Part shown: one piece after another, positions 26,398 to 34,647 of the stretch
How the letters are laid out: each line of letters begins with the position of its first letter
How positions within the stretch are numbered: position 1 is the stretch's first letter
DNA from: Bacteroidales bacterium
Lineage (GTDB): Bacteria; Bacteroidota; Bacteroidia; Bacteroidales; UBA10428
Direction of reading: 5' to 3'
Length of the DNA: 49,949 nucleotides
Assembly: GCA_016931575.1 (NCBI GenBank)
Contig: JAFGEO010000084.1
Coordinates: 1-49,949 of the forward strand
Program-made: the position numbers and the translations under genes
Notes under the pieces: generated by a model
Database searches by the model: none
What the model saw: only the letters and a program-made list of their open reading frames with translations
Told to the model about the DNA's origin: nothing

Positions 26398-27504
26398 CTA
26401 CGTAAACATCCCATCCCCATCGCCCTCATAAAACTCTCCTTTTTCACCTTTTAAAAGCTCCACCGCTTCGGGGGTAGCCATGAATCCGTGTTCGGAAGGG
26501 CGTAGCAGTATAAAGGATCGCCGGTGCCGCATTATTTCAGGGACCATTTTGGCGGAATGGCTAACCAGGGTACTAATCTTTTCAGACTTCATCAACCGGT
26601 AAATGAACCGGAACAGCTCAGGCATCACCTGATACTTTCCCAGGATATACCGGGTTTTAAGAATGTTTTTATGACGTGTCAGCAGAGCAAAGCCGCTTAT
26701 CCTTCCCTTACGGTCCCTGATTTCAAGCATCCATTGTCTGAAATCAGGACTAAATTGTGAAAAGTAGTACCGGGACGGATCGACACAATCTGCTCGTAAA
26801 GCTGTGACCCATGGGAATTTTATCAGCCATTCAAACTCCCTGGCTCCTCGACGGAATGGGGAATCCCGCATTTCCTGATCAATAAATGCAGCCAGCTCAT
26901 CATCGATCCCCTTCACCGGTTTAATGGAATACAATTCACTCCGGCTCTTCCCTGGCCTGATGAAAATTCCTGTTAACAGATTCCCGCACACGTCCATCAG
27001 TCCGAGTACCGGCCGGAAAATAGCAAATGCGGGCTTACGCTGAGGAAGGTATTGGCGGAGGTTGAAACGGAGGTAGGCTCTTACTCCCTGCAATACCATG
27101 ATCTCTGAGAACTGATCATTCTTCAGGAAAGCTGCTTTGGAACTGGAAATATAGTTGGTGATGAATACCCGGTTGCCATAATGTCTGCCGGCATCTTCCA
27201 GCAGCATTTTTGCGATCCCTTCCCTGCGGTATTCCGGTGACACCCACATGCAGCTGTACCAACAGACCTCATACGCCTGGTCACCCTTAAAAAGTATTTC
27301 AGGAATGGCACCCAAATAGCCTGCCAGCTTCTCCTCATCGTAAGCCAGAAGAAGGGCGACATCATCTGGTTTACTGCGCGGGTTGTTCGCGTGGGAATAG
27401 GCACGCAAGATGCTGATGGCTTCAAAATCCTGGTGCCTGAAATCGTCGGAACTCACATATTCCGTTAACCCGCCGGTGCGTATGTACCTGATCCGTATTG
27501 CCAT
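26398..27504 (-). CDS. GNAT-family acetyltransferase, two-domain
   Basis: The 368-residue protein has an N-terminal GNAT domain (about 25-150). Motif A is SCMWVSPEYRREGIAKMLLE, followed by NRVFITNYISSSKAAFLKN. The C-terminal half (about 195-365) resembles a second GNAT-like fold (FRQWMLEIRDRKGRISGFAL) without a clear CoA motif. The acceptor is unknown. It is the last gene of a four-gene leftward operon with two deacetylases and a FemAB-like protein, which points to surface-glycan or amino-sugar modification. The gap to the preceding deacetylase gene is 13 nt. The protein is predicted to be cytoplasmic. Confidence 0.8.
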   Translation of the reverse strand: MAIRIRYIRTGGLTEYVSSDDFRHQDFEAISILRAYSHANNPRSKPDDVALLLAYDEEKLAGYLGAIPEILFKGDQAYEVCWYSCMWVSPEYRREGIAKMLLEDAGRHYGNRVFITNYISSSKAAFLKNDQFSEIMVLQGVRAYLRFNLRQYLPQRKPAFAIFRPVLGLMDVCGNLLTGIFIRPGKSRSELYSIKPVKGIDDELAAFIDQEMRDSPFRRGAREFEWLIKFPWVTALRADCVDPSRYYFSQFSPDFRQWMLEIRDRKGRISGFALLTRHKNILKTRYILGKYQVMPELFRFIYRLMKSEKISTLVSHSAKMVPEIMRHRRSFILLRPSEHGFMATPEAVELLKGEKGEFYEGDGDGMFT

Positions 27505-27517
27505 CCCTAGTATATGC

Positions 27518-28549
27518 TTACCGTTTCATTTTCGCTTTTCCAACCATGCGCAGGAAGAGATAATAGAGGTATTCTTTCTTCAGAGCATTTGCCATATTAG
27601 CCGGATATTCCTCTACCGGCATGCGTTGCAGGTTTGTGGGGACTGCATCTTCCTTTATCCCGGCACAACCGAAGCTCAGCTGGCAGGATTTCCCGTTTCT
27701 GAGTCGCTCGAAAAAGACTGCTTTCATTCCAAAATCGGTAAAGGGAAAGGAAAACACCCTGTAACCCAACCCAAAATCACTACTGATCCCTGAGCAGCTG
27801 CTTTCAACTTCTTTTACCTGCTCATCTTCATCAAGTTCCCTGAAATCGATATGCCGACGGCTATGTGCCCCAAAGGTAAAGCCCTGATCAATGAGCTCTT
27901 TAATCTGTTTGGTGGTCATGTAAGGGGTATGTGTCTTCAGCCACTGGTCGAAATGAATATCCAGCTCTGCTGCCAGTTCCTCTATCTTAGGCAGATCTTG
28001 GCGACCCAGCCCAAGGAGCAGTTTCCGGTAGTAAATCCTTCCAAAGTGATGTTTCTGCACCCAATCGTGGAAAGCTACCCATGCCGATGATCCGGCAACG
28101 GAATGATGCAGATGGTCAATCAGCAGGCTAACCTTCATACGAAAAAGCATATCCTTGTTATCAATGAAGTCATTATTCAGAAAGCAGGTCGCGGTAAGAC
28201 CTTTTTTTCTGAGGATCGGGGCAACGACCTCATAGAATTCTTTCAGACCATCATCGAAGGTCAGGTGGAACACGGGTTCCTGGATAGGCTCCCCCCCTTC
28301 CGCCATTTTAATCAGCTCCTGCATGGATACCGGCTTGTAATGTGCTAGCATCACCTCAAGGTCGGCCTCAAAAGCTTTCGGTGACTTCACCGTATACAGG
28401 TAGCTAAGGTGTGAAGGCGGAGCCTCGCTTACCGCATGATAAACCGGTATCAGGAGCTTCTTGCCTGATAATTTCCTTAGCCAGCTAAGGGGCAAAACCA
28501 CAGCCATTGGGGAACAGAGACGAAAGAATATGTTTTTGGAAGAGGTCAT
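27518..28549 (-). CDS. Polysaccharide deacetylase (NodB/CE4 family)
   Basis: The 343-residue protein has the CE4 catalytic motif 1, VFHLTFDDGLKEFYE (about residues 92-106, with the catalytic and metal Asp pair). Motif 2 is FTFGAHSRRHIDF (about 228-240), giving the metal-binding His pair. GLTATCFLNNDFID lies between them. CE4 enzymes remove N- or O-acetyl groups from amino-sugar polymers or precursors. No signal peptide is apparent, although a short hydrophobic stretch (MAVVLPLSWL) occurs near the N-terminus, so the location is unclear. It lies in an operon between the FemAB-like and GNAT genes. Deacetylation and acetylation of the same glycan precursor would fit. Confidence 0.88.
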   Translation of the reverse strand: MTSSKNIFFRLCSPMAVVLPLSWLRKLSGKKLLIPVYHAVSEAPPSHLSYLYTVKSPKAFEADLEVMLAHYKPVSMQELIKMAEGGEPIQEPVFHLTFDDGLKEFYEVVAPILRKKGLTATCFLNNDFIDNKDMLFRMKVSLLIDHLHHSVAGSSAWVAFHDWVQKHHFGRIYYRKLLLGLGRQDLPKIEELAAELDIHFDQWLKTHTPYMTTKQIKELIDQGFTFGAHSRRHIDFRELDEDEQVKEVESSCSGISSDFGLGYRVFSFPFTDFGMKAVFFERLRNGKSCQLSFGCAGIKEDAVPTNLQRMPVEEYPANMANALKKEYLYYLFLRMVGKAKMKR

Positions 28550-28594
28550 TTTATATCCGATGGAATACGTTAGGAGGTTAAAGATAATGAGTTT

Positions 28595-29515
28595 TTAACG
28601 GAATTTTCGCGAAAGGATGCGCTGCACCAAATTCAGTCTGTTCATGTGCAGTAAAGGGTAGCTTACCGGTTCAGCACCGAAGGTCGTATTGAAATAGGCT
28701 ATTCCCTTAATATCGGAACCTGAAAAATCAAAAATCCTGAACCTGCCGGTATAGCGATGGATCTGACTGTCAACCAACATATACATTGCCTGGTGCTTTT
28801 TACCTTCTTCTGATGATGCACATACGGAAAAGATCAGCCTGTCGCCACTGAACAGAAAGGATCCCGCAGCACAAATCGCACCCCCGGCGTCCCTCACCGT
28901 AACCACCTCTCCGCACTTTCGTCCCACAACGGCTCTTGTGATTTCCTCAAGAAGATTGACAGCCGATTTTCCCAGTCCCTCCATCTGAGCTTCCAGTCCG
29001 GAATAAACAAAGCGGGAAAATTCAGCTGCATCGACAGGACCCGAGGGACTTAGCCCTGCCTCCTGTGCTTTTTTAAGGTTCCTTTTGCAGTTGCGGGTAT
29101 ATCCCGTTGAAATTTCTTCGTAGGAAGCTTCCAGTGACAGGAGGTGGTTATTTTTAAGCCTTAGCACGTAGTCCCCTTCTCCCGGCTGATTCCCTTCGTT
29201 CATCTTGATATCGGCCAGTCGGACCGAAGCGGGAATCTTTTTCAGGAAATCGCGGATGCACTTTTCATCAATCCCGGGCCCGAAAACTCCAAGTTGTTGG
29301 GCATAGTAGGGTGTATACGCATAGGATATTCCCATACGACTGCTTACAGGAAGGGGCATCACCTGCTCATAATCTCCGGCCACCAGGGCCGACCAACCAG
29401 GACTTACCACATCGAGGTACCAGGAAAGTGCATAGATCAGGCCATTGGGAGCTTTTGTAATGCAATGATCCCACTTCTCCCGATCGATTTCCCTATTTCT
29501 GATAAACTGAATCAT
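28595..29515 (-). CDS. FemAB/GNAT-like acyltransferase
   Basis: The 306-residue protein has the double-GNAT layout of FemAB/BioF2-like proteins. The first half runs from WDHCITKAPNGLIYALSWYL to YAYTPYYAQQLGVFGPG. The second half has GYTRNCKRNLKKAQEAGL, then GAICAAGSFLFSGDRLIFSV and a FDFSGSDIKGIAYFNTTFGA ending. In this family the second fold usually attaches an aminoacyl or acyl group to an amino-sugar or peptidoglycan precursor. The target is not determined. Its start overlaps the stop of the DUF7033 deacetylase gene (29512-29515, ATGA), so the two are translationally coupled. Confidence 0.8.
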   Translation of the reverse strand: MIQFIRNREIDREKWDHCITKAPNGLIYALSWYLDVVSPGWSALVAGDYEQVMPLPVSSRMGISYAYTPYYAQQLGVFGPGIDEKCIRDFLKKIPASVRLADIKMNEGNQPGEGDYVLRLKNNHLLSLEASYEEISTGYTRNCKRNLKKAQEAGLSPSGPVDAAEFSRFVYSGLEAQMEGLGKSAVNLLEEITRAVVGRKCGEVVTVRDAGGAICAAGSFLFSGDRLIFSVCASSEEGKKHQAMYMLVDSQIHRYTGRFRIFDFSGSDIKGIAYFNTTFGAEPVSYPLLHMNRLNLVQRILSRKFR

Positions 29516-30816
29516 TTTTTTATATGCTTGTTGATCACTGCCTCAAATAGTGGTCTCCACCCCTTCCACTCACCCCGGTCGCTCAACGCATCGTTATGCC
29601 AGAGGCAGATAAATTCCCCTCCGACAGCGCGGATTTGATCTATGTAGTGCTCAAATTCTTCAAGTGCCTTTTCAGGGCTGAGTTTCAAGTAATCTTTCAG
29701 TGTACGGTCCATGACCATCAATGGAAACAGCCTCAGGTTCGTTTCTTCTTCTTTTAGCAGGTCATAAAAATTACAGCTTCGCGCCAGACCTGTCCGGAAC
29801 CCGGTTTGTGAGCTGTACCCCATGGAATAGTCTTCTTTAATACCCCTGGCCAGGAGTCCCCGGCAGGTATCCGGAAAAGAAAACAGCAGGTAATGCTGCC
29901 GGCTTAAGGTGACCTTTCGCCCAAGGGTTTCTTCCAGCCATTTCAGTTCTTCATCAAGGTTTGCCCCGGAGGAAAATGAACTGTATGAAGGGTGTATTCC
30001 AAGGCTTTTTGATGCATCCAGCCTTCTGAGCAGTTCTTTGAATACCCTCCGGTTCAGGGAGCGGTTAATATCGTGATCTCCCTTTCTCCGGCAAAGCGCA
30101 AAATAGCGGATGGGGTAGGTTAACCCCCTCCCCTTCCCTTCCAGGTAATCAAAGGTATCTCCGGGATCGGGTATCAGTTTAAGCAATGTCATTATGCGGC
30201 TCAGAAGATCGGCAAAACGAAACCTTAACAGGTCCCTTGCCAGTGCACCTGCAGAATAGGCTGCACCCTTATGCAGGTATAGCCAGGGCTGGTCAATATC
30301 GACGGTCAGCTGAAAACGGTAATTCCCCGGTTCAATTTTTTTGCACGCATGCCTGATGCCCAGAAAATCGGCAAGTTTGATGCACCATAGGTCAATGATG
30401 GGCAGTCGCAGGAAATCATTTCTGAAGGCCAGACTTTCTTCGGCCTGGTACCTCCCATGCGAATCCCTCTGCGAGCTCAGGTATTCCTCGTATCGGGAAC
30501 TCAGGTAAAAAACCGCAGAAAAAATATCAAATGGGATAAAACCTCCTTCCATACAATAAAGAACCGGCAGTTCATCCCATTTTCCCTGGCTGATCTCCTG
30601 CTCCTTAATAACATTTTCAACCAGCAGTCCGGAAGGTATAAGCTGCAAACAGCTGTCAAACACCTTTGTGGAGTAGTTTATCCTTGCACCCGGAAAGTTT
30701 CTAAAGTCCTCCGCATGGTTTACCTCACGGTATTCCACACCCAGCACTTCGTGAAATATTAATTTAAGTGCATAGCGCAGGCGAGGTGAAGATGAAACCG
30801 AATAGATAGCCAGCAT
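29512..30816 (-). CDS. DUF7033-type polysaccharide deacetylase family protein
   Basis: The 434-residue protein has an N-terminal domain typical of Bacteroidota (about 1-145; LRYALKLIFHEVLGVEYREV, then LPVLYCMEGGFIPFDIFSAV). A deacetylase-like NodB barrel follows: FQLTVDIDQPWLYLHKG near 167 replaces TFDDG-type motif 1, and LGIHPSYSSF near 277 supplies the His-containing motif. The Asp-x-Asp and His residues suggest metal binding, but the active site is divergent, so another hydrolase activity is possible. It is the first gene of the four-gene operon, with a good -7 box 31 nt upstream. Confidence 0.8.
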   Translation of the reverse strand: MLAIYSVSSSPRLRYALKLIFHEVLGVEYREVNHAEDFRNFPGARINYSTKVFDSCLQLIPSGLLVENVIKEQEISQGKWDELPVLYCMEGGFIPFDIFSAVFYLSSRYEEYLSSQRDSHGRYQAEESLAFRNDFLRLPIIDLWCIKLADFLGIRHACKKIEPGNYRFQLTVDIDQPWLYLHKGAAYSAGALARDLLRFRFADLLSRIMTLLKLIPDPGDTFDYLEGKGRGLTYPIRYFALCRRKGDHDINRSLNRRVFKELLRRLDASKSLGIHPSYSSFSSGANLDEELKWLEETLGRKVTLSRQHYLLFSFPDTCRGLLARGIKEDYSMGYSSQTGFRTGLARSCNFYDLLKEEETNLRLFPLMVMDRTLKDYLKLSPEKALEEFEHYIDQIRAVGGEFICLWHNDALSDRGEWKGWRPLFEAVINKHIKK

Positions 30817-30846
30817 AATGTATCAAAACTTGATAGGCAGATATTT

Positions 30847-30854
30847 CAAAATTA
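30847..30854 (-). promoter_or_regulatory. -7 box of the deacetylase/FemAB operon
   Basis: On the minus strand this reads TAATTTTG, a perfect TAnnTTTG, identical to the -7 box proposed for the Rnf operon. It is 31 nt upstream of the ATG at 30816. The -33 region is only T-rich. Confidence 0.45.
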
Positions 30855-31000
30855 AAGTTTTTGCAGGTATAAAAAGACCCGGTTCGGAAATCTTATTCAC
30901 TTTCGTCCCATATACTCATGGTAAAACCTGTAGAACAGAAACGTAAAAACTCTTTTACTAGTACCCGATGCCCTGGTATGAATAATGATTGATAAGTTCA

Positions 31001-31009
31001 TATCTTTAC
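31001..31009 (+). promoter_or_regulatory. -7 box of the pectate lyase gene
   Basis: TATCTTTAC resembles TAnnTTTG and occurs 40 nt before the ATG at 31049. The same octamer TATCTTTA appears before the pectinesterase gene and before the toxin-like gene at the right edge. Confidence 0.4.
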
Positions 31010-31048
31010 ACTTACCTGAGTCCAAAAATTACACACAGATCCCTCGCC

Positions 31049-32401
31049 ATGCGAAATGTTGCACTACCGTGTATCCTGGTTATTCTCTTTCTTGTATCCT
31101 GTGAGCGGAACAAAGCTCCTGACCTGATCGATATCGACAAAGACCTGAAAGCATTTCCGACGGCTGAAGGCTATGGTGCCTACGCCACCGGAGGTCGCGG
31201 TGGCAGTGTCCTATACGTAACAAATCTGAATGAAGACGGACCGGGAAGCCTTCGGGAAGCCCTGGAAAGCGAAGGACCGAGAACTGTGGTATTTGCAGTT
31301 TCGGGCACCCTCGCCCTGAGTGATCTGATCCAGATTAAAAATCCTTACCTGACCATTGCCGGTCAGACCGCCCCAGCGAAGGGCATCACACTCATTAACA
31401 GCGGCATTGCCATCAAAACACACGATGTGATAATCCGGCATATCAGGATCAGGCCCGGAGATGCCAGTGACGGATATCCCTATGAGGACCGGGATGCCAT
31501 CGTCATCGGGAATAATTCCTACAATGTGATACTCGATCATGTATCTGCTTCATGGGCGGTGGACGAAATCATTTCTACCTGGTCGGAACCCCAGCAGATC
31601 ACCGTTCAGTGGTCGATTTTTTCTGAAGCACTTTCCTACAGCAAGCACCCCGAGGGTGAACACAGCAAAGCCTTTCTGATTGCCTCAAATACACAAAAAA
31701 TCAGTGTCCATCACAACCTGTTTGCCCATAACAACGACCGCACCCCGGCCATTGTAGGCGAAGGTGTGACCGGAGATCTCGTAAATAACCTTGTCTACAA
31801 CTGGGGCCAGCATGCTTTTACCTACTCCAGTTCTCCGGCCGAACACGGATGCAACATTAACCTGATGTACAACCATTTCCTGAAGGGCAGGTCCAGTATC
31901 GGAGACTTCTTTCCCATTAACAGGGAATTCTATGATTCCAAAATTTTCATCGGTGGAAATACAGGAGATGATTCCCTGCTAATCGAATACAATACCAATC
32001 CCCAATATTTTATCACTGAATATGATTTCCTTGTAAATGGTCCTGTGGGATGGGAGAAAAATATTGAAATTGATGTTTTTGAGCGCTTATGGGAAAGTGT
32101 TCTGGAAGATGCCGGCGCAACCCTGCCCAAAAGGGATGAAACCGATGAGCGGATCGTAAATGATGTTCTGAACTTAACCGGTAAGATCATTAATTCGCAG
32201 GACGAGCTTGGAGGTTATCCCGAATGGCCGGTGGTAATTTTGAGCCCTGCCGAACTGGATGCGTATGATTTTGACCGTGATGGCATGGCAGATGCATGGG
32301 AACGGAAGAACGACCTCGACCCGACGGATCCGGAGGATAGAAATTCCGATATCGATGGAAATGGCTATACCAACCTGGAGGAATTTCTGAATAAAGAGTA
32401 G
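31049..32401 (+). CDS. Pectate lyase (PL1 family) lipoprotein
   Basis: I start at the ATG at 31049 (450 residues) because it gives a lipoprotein signal (MRNVALPCILVILFLVSC, Cys18); the frame extends 20 codons further to a TTG. The parallel beta-helix domain runs from AFPTAEGYGAYATGGRGG to about residue 360. It shows FAVSGTLALSDLIQI, YLTIAGQTAPAKGITL, DAIVIGNNSYNVILDHVSAS (Ca-binding Asp) and ISVHHNLFAHNNDRTP (catalytic Arg region). The C-terminus has calcium-loop repeats of the thrombospondin-3/dockerin type (DFDRDGMADAWE, DIDGNGYTNLEEF). It would cleave polygalacturonate at the cell surface. It is followed 90 nt later by an unrecognised lipoprotein gene. Confidence 0.92.
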   Translation: MRNVALPCILVILFLVSCERNKAPDLIDIDKDLKAFPTAEGYGAYATGGRGGSVLYVTNLNEDGPGSLREALESEGPRTVVFAVSGTLALSDLIQIKNPYLTIAGQTAPAKGITLINSGIAIKTHDVIIRHIRIRPGDASDGYPYEDRDAIVIGNNSYNVILDHVSASWAVDEIISTWSEPQQITVQWSIFSEALSYSKHPEGEHSKAFLIASNTQKISVHHNLFAHNNDRTPAIVGEGVTGDLVNNLVYNWGQHAFTYSSSPAEHGCNINLMYNHFLKGRSSIGDFFPINREFYDSKIFIGGNTGDDSLLIEYNTNPQYFITEYDFLVNGPVGWEKNIEIDVFERLWESVLEDAGATLPKRDETDERIVNDVLNLTGKIINSQDELGGYPEWPVVILSPAELDAYDFDRDGMADAWERKNDLDPTDPEDRNSDIDGNGYTNLEEFLNKE

Positions 32402-32490
32402 TGGGAAAATTATTAACATCAGTAAAGCAACCTTTTTATCTCCGGTGCATCAGTGAAGCATATCATCACGACATCTCAACCTTTCAGCCA

Positions 32491-33114
32491 ATGAAAAAAA
32501 ACCTTCTTCTCCTGTTACTCAGCCTGCTTATCATAGGCTGCTGCCCAAAAGACCCCATAGAAACAGCCCGTTACGCACTTGCGGAAGAGGAACTCGCCCT
32601 GGTACCCTACCAGACAGGAGAAAAGATCAGGTTCATCCATTCCGGGGGATACAGCTTTGATTTTGAGGTGATCGAAGACTCTGTTTACTGGAAGGAATAC
32701 CATGAATTCTGCGAATGGAACTGTTGCAGCCCAGAATACATCTCCTACCAGGTCAGAAAGACCGTGCTGGAGTCAGATTACCCCGAGTTCCGGATCGAGA
32801 TCGAACTTGGAGAAGCTGAGTATAGTTATTTTAATCCCCGAATAATGAACCTGAATATTAATTACAGACATTTTGCCTATATCACTATCGACAGTACAGG
32901 CGCCTTTATCCCGGGGGAGAATGCAGAACTGTATGATACCTTTCTGCTGGCCGGAAAAACCTATACAAATGTGATAAAAAAGCCTTTCGACTTCCATTAC
33001 TTCATGGAAGACAGCTCCGGAATTTTTAAACCTGAATCAATCCTGTACAGTCCTGACGCCGGACTGCTCCAAATACTAATGACCAACGATGAGACCTATA
33101 CGATCGATAAGTAG
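32491..33114 (+). CDS. Unrecognised lipoprotein
   Basis: I start at the ATG at 32491 (207 residues), which begins a lipoprotein signal (MKKNLLLLLLSLLIIGCC, lipobox Cys17/18). The mature protein is beta-rich, with no motif I can name. A Cys pair in CEWNCCS near 80 may form a disulfide. Near the C-terminus, GKTYTNVIKK and then YSPDAGLLQILMTNDETYTI follow a pattern common in small Bacteroidota lipoproteins (a 'GkxYxxV ... GLlx' ending). The next gene has a similar ending and overlaps this one by 26 nt, so the two look like cotranscribed, distantly related genes. It lies downstream of the pectate lyase. The function is unknown. Confidence 0.75.
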   Translation: MKKNLLLLLLSLLIIGCCPKDPIETARYALAEEELALVPYQTGEKIRFIHSGGYSFDFEVIEDSVYWKEYHEFCEWNCCSPEYISYQVRKTVLESDYPEFRIEIELGEAEYSYFNPRIMNLNINYRHFAYITIDSTGAFIPGENAELYDTFLLAGKTYTNVIKKPFDFHYFMEDSSGIFKPESILYSPDAGLLQILMTNDETYTIDK

Positions 33115-33694
33115 ACTTTCGCTCTTCCTGGCGGTGATCCTGAACCTTGCTGCCTGCGGCCCTGATATCGAGGGGACTTTTTACCTGAGTGATGAAGCCC
33201 GGAAATACATGCCGGACACCACGGTTACAACAATCCGGATGGTGGACAGCCATGGCATATCCGAAGAATTTTATATCGACCAGCATATCTGGTACACAAC
33301 GCACCACTATTTCGATGAATGGGGAACCAATGGGGATGCTTTTGGCGAGAGCTTCGGCATAGCCTATATTTCTACAGTGAATGATTACTTCTTTATGTAT
33401 GTCCTGCGTGCTCATGTTGAATACACGGAGATGACGATCGAATGGAACCAGAAGGACATGCTGACCTACAATTTCAGCTCAGAAGAAATCGGGAATATGC
33501 CAGGTGCAAAAATTTCGTTCAACGACTCCATGAGGGTCCGTGGCACTACCTACGATCACATCATTGAACTGGATTACTCAGCTATTGTGGATGAAATTGA
33601 TGAGAGCACCCCGGTAAAAACCTATATCTCCGGAAGCAGGGGCCTGGTAAAATTCGTCCGGCAGGACGGGATTGTTTTTGAACGCGTCCCCTGA
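33089..33694 (+). CDS. Unrecognised lipoprotein, possible paralogue of the upstream gene
   Basis: The 201-residue protein has a good lipoprotein signal (ISRLSLFLAVILNLAAC, Cys23). The start ATG at 33089 lies inside the previous gene, giving a 26-nt overlap in another frame and suggesting translational coupling. Its C-terminal pattern (VRGTTYDHIIELDYS, then SGSRGLVKFVRQDGIVFERV) parallels that of the preceding protein (GKTYTNVI, then DAGLLQILMTNDETYTI), so a shared fold is likely. No enzyme motif is seen. It is expected to be anchored to the outer or inner membrane. Confidence 0.75.
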   Translation: MRPIRSISRLSLFLAVILNLAACGPDIEGTFYLSDEARKYMPDTTVTTIRMVDSHGISEEFYIDQHIWYTTHHYFDEWGTNGDAFGESFGIAYISTVNDYFFMYVLRAHVEYTEMTIEWNQKDMLTYNFSSEEIGNMPGAKISFNDSMRVRGTTYDHIIELDYSAIVDEIDESTPVKTYISGSRGLVKFVRQDGIVFERVP

Positions 33695-33835
33695 ACCTTG
33701 TAAGTTAAAAACCGGAATAACAGTGCAGGTTTGCCTGTACGAATCTGCACCTCAGAAAATATCCGGACCGCAACCCTACTGGATTCCCGGTCTTTTTTTA
33801 AATTGCATACCAAGTCAACTCATCCTATCCAGATC

Positions 33836-34522
33836 ATGAAGAAGCTGCAAACCTTGCTGTCAGTAATCCTCTCCGGACTATTCGGAATACTGGTATTTGC
33901 GGGACTCACCCTGATTGGAATGCTGGTATTTGATTCTACAAAGGGCTTCTGGGGTGTGGTGGGATTTACCTTCTTCGGGCTTGCCGGAATGTCCCTGGGC
34001 TACCTGGTCGCTAAGGCATCCCGGCGGCGGGGCATCCTGGAATTCATTGCGGCAGTTCAGGCTACACCGGAACTGGACCAGCTTGAACCCGGACCGGATT
34101 CAGACTGCAGGAAACTGAATGCCGAGGATTACGCCTTAAAATACAACGCTGATGATCTCGTTTGCATCGGAGGGCAGGTCCGGATCTGGGGAGATTTCCG
34201 ATCCCGGCAGCTTGACTCTTTCAACGAAATCAGTTCGGTAGCCTATCAACCGCCCGGAATATTGATCCTCTCCTTTTCCAATGGGAACAGCGTAAGCCTG
34301 AAAGATCCGGGAATAGTATTTGAAGCCTCTTCCTACCTGAAGATTACCGATGCCACTGAAATTACCTGGAAATGGACCGAGAACCACCCGGTAAAGGACC
34401 TTTATTTCAGGTATCAAAAAGAAGGGAATACTATACGAACACAAACCAGTTCTGACTGGGAGAGCCGTGATTTGGATGTTTTAGCAGGGCTCCCGGCTCT
34501 GTTTATTTCCAACGGGGGATAG
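33836..34522 (+). CDS. Two-helix membrane protein with cytoplasmic domain, unrecognised
   Basis: I start at the ATG at 33836 (228 residues); the frame is open 35 codons further upstream but without a plausible start context. Two hydrophobic helices (about 7-30 and 37-59) are followed by Lys-Ala-Ser-Arg-Arg-Arg, which places the remaining 165 residues in the cytoplasm by the positive-inside rule. That domain is beta-rich (DDLVCIGGQVRIWGDFRSRQ, ISSVAYQPPGILILSFSNG) and loosely suggests a PH-like fold, as in small bacterial membrane-anchored PH proteins. That is a weak inference. The gene stands 141 nt after the lipoprotein pair. Confidence 0.7.
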   Translation: MKKLQTLLSVILSGLFGILVFAGLTLIGMLVFDSTKGFWGVVGFTFFGLAGMSLGYLVAKASRRRGILEFIAAVQATPELDQLEPGPDSDCRKLNAEDYALKYNADDLVCIGGQVRIWGDFRSRQLDSFNEISSVAYQPPGILILSFSNGNSVSLKDPGIVFEASSYLKITDATEITWKWTENHPVKDLYFRYQKEGNTIRTQTSSDWESRDLDVLAGLPALFISNGG

Positions 34523-34601
34523 GCAGGACGGCTCACCAGTTCGCCAATATGTTTCCATGCATTCACTGGATTGATAAATCCATCCAAAATAATTTGGAAA
34601 A

Positions 34602-34631
34602 TTTGCCGCTTGCATCTATTTATGTAGTTTG
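34602..34631 (+). promoter_or_regulatory. Putative promoter of the 309-residue lipoprotein gene
   Basis: TTTG (34602-34605) and TAGTTTG (34625-34631) are separated by 19 nt, matching the Bacteroidota -33/-7 spacing with a -7 element one base shorter than TAnnTTTG. The ATG lies 17 nt downstream. Confidence 0.4.
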
Positions 34632-34647
34632 AAGAGCTCCCTGAATC

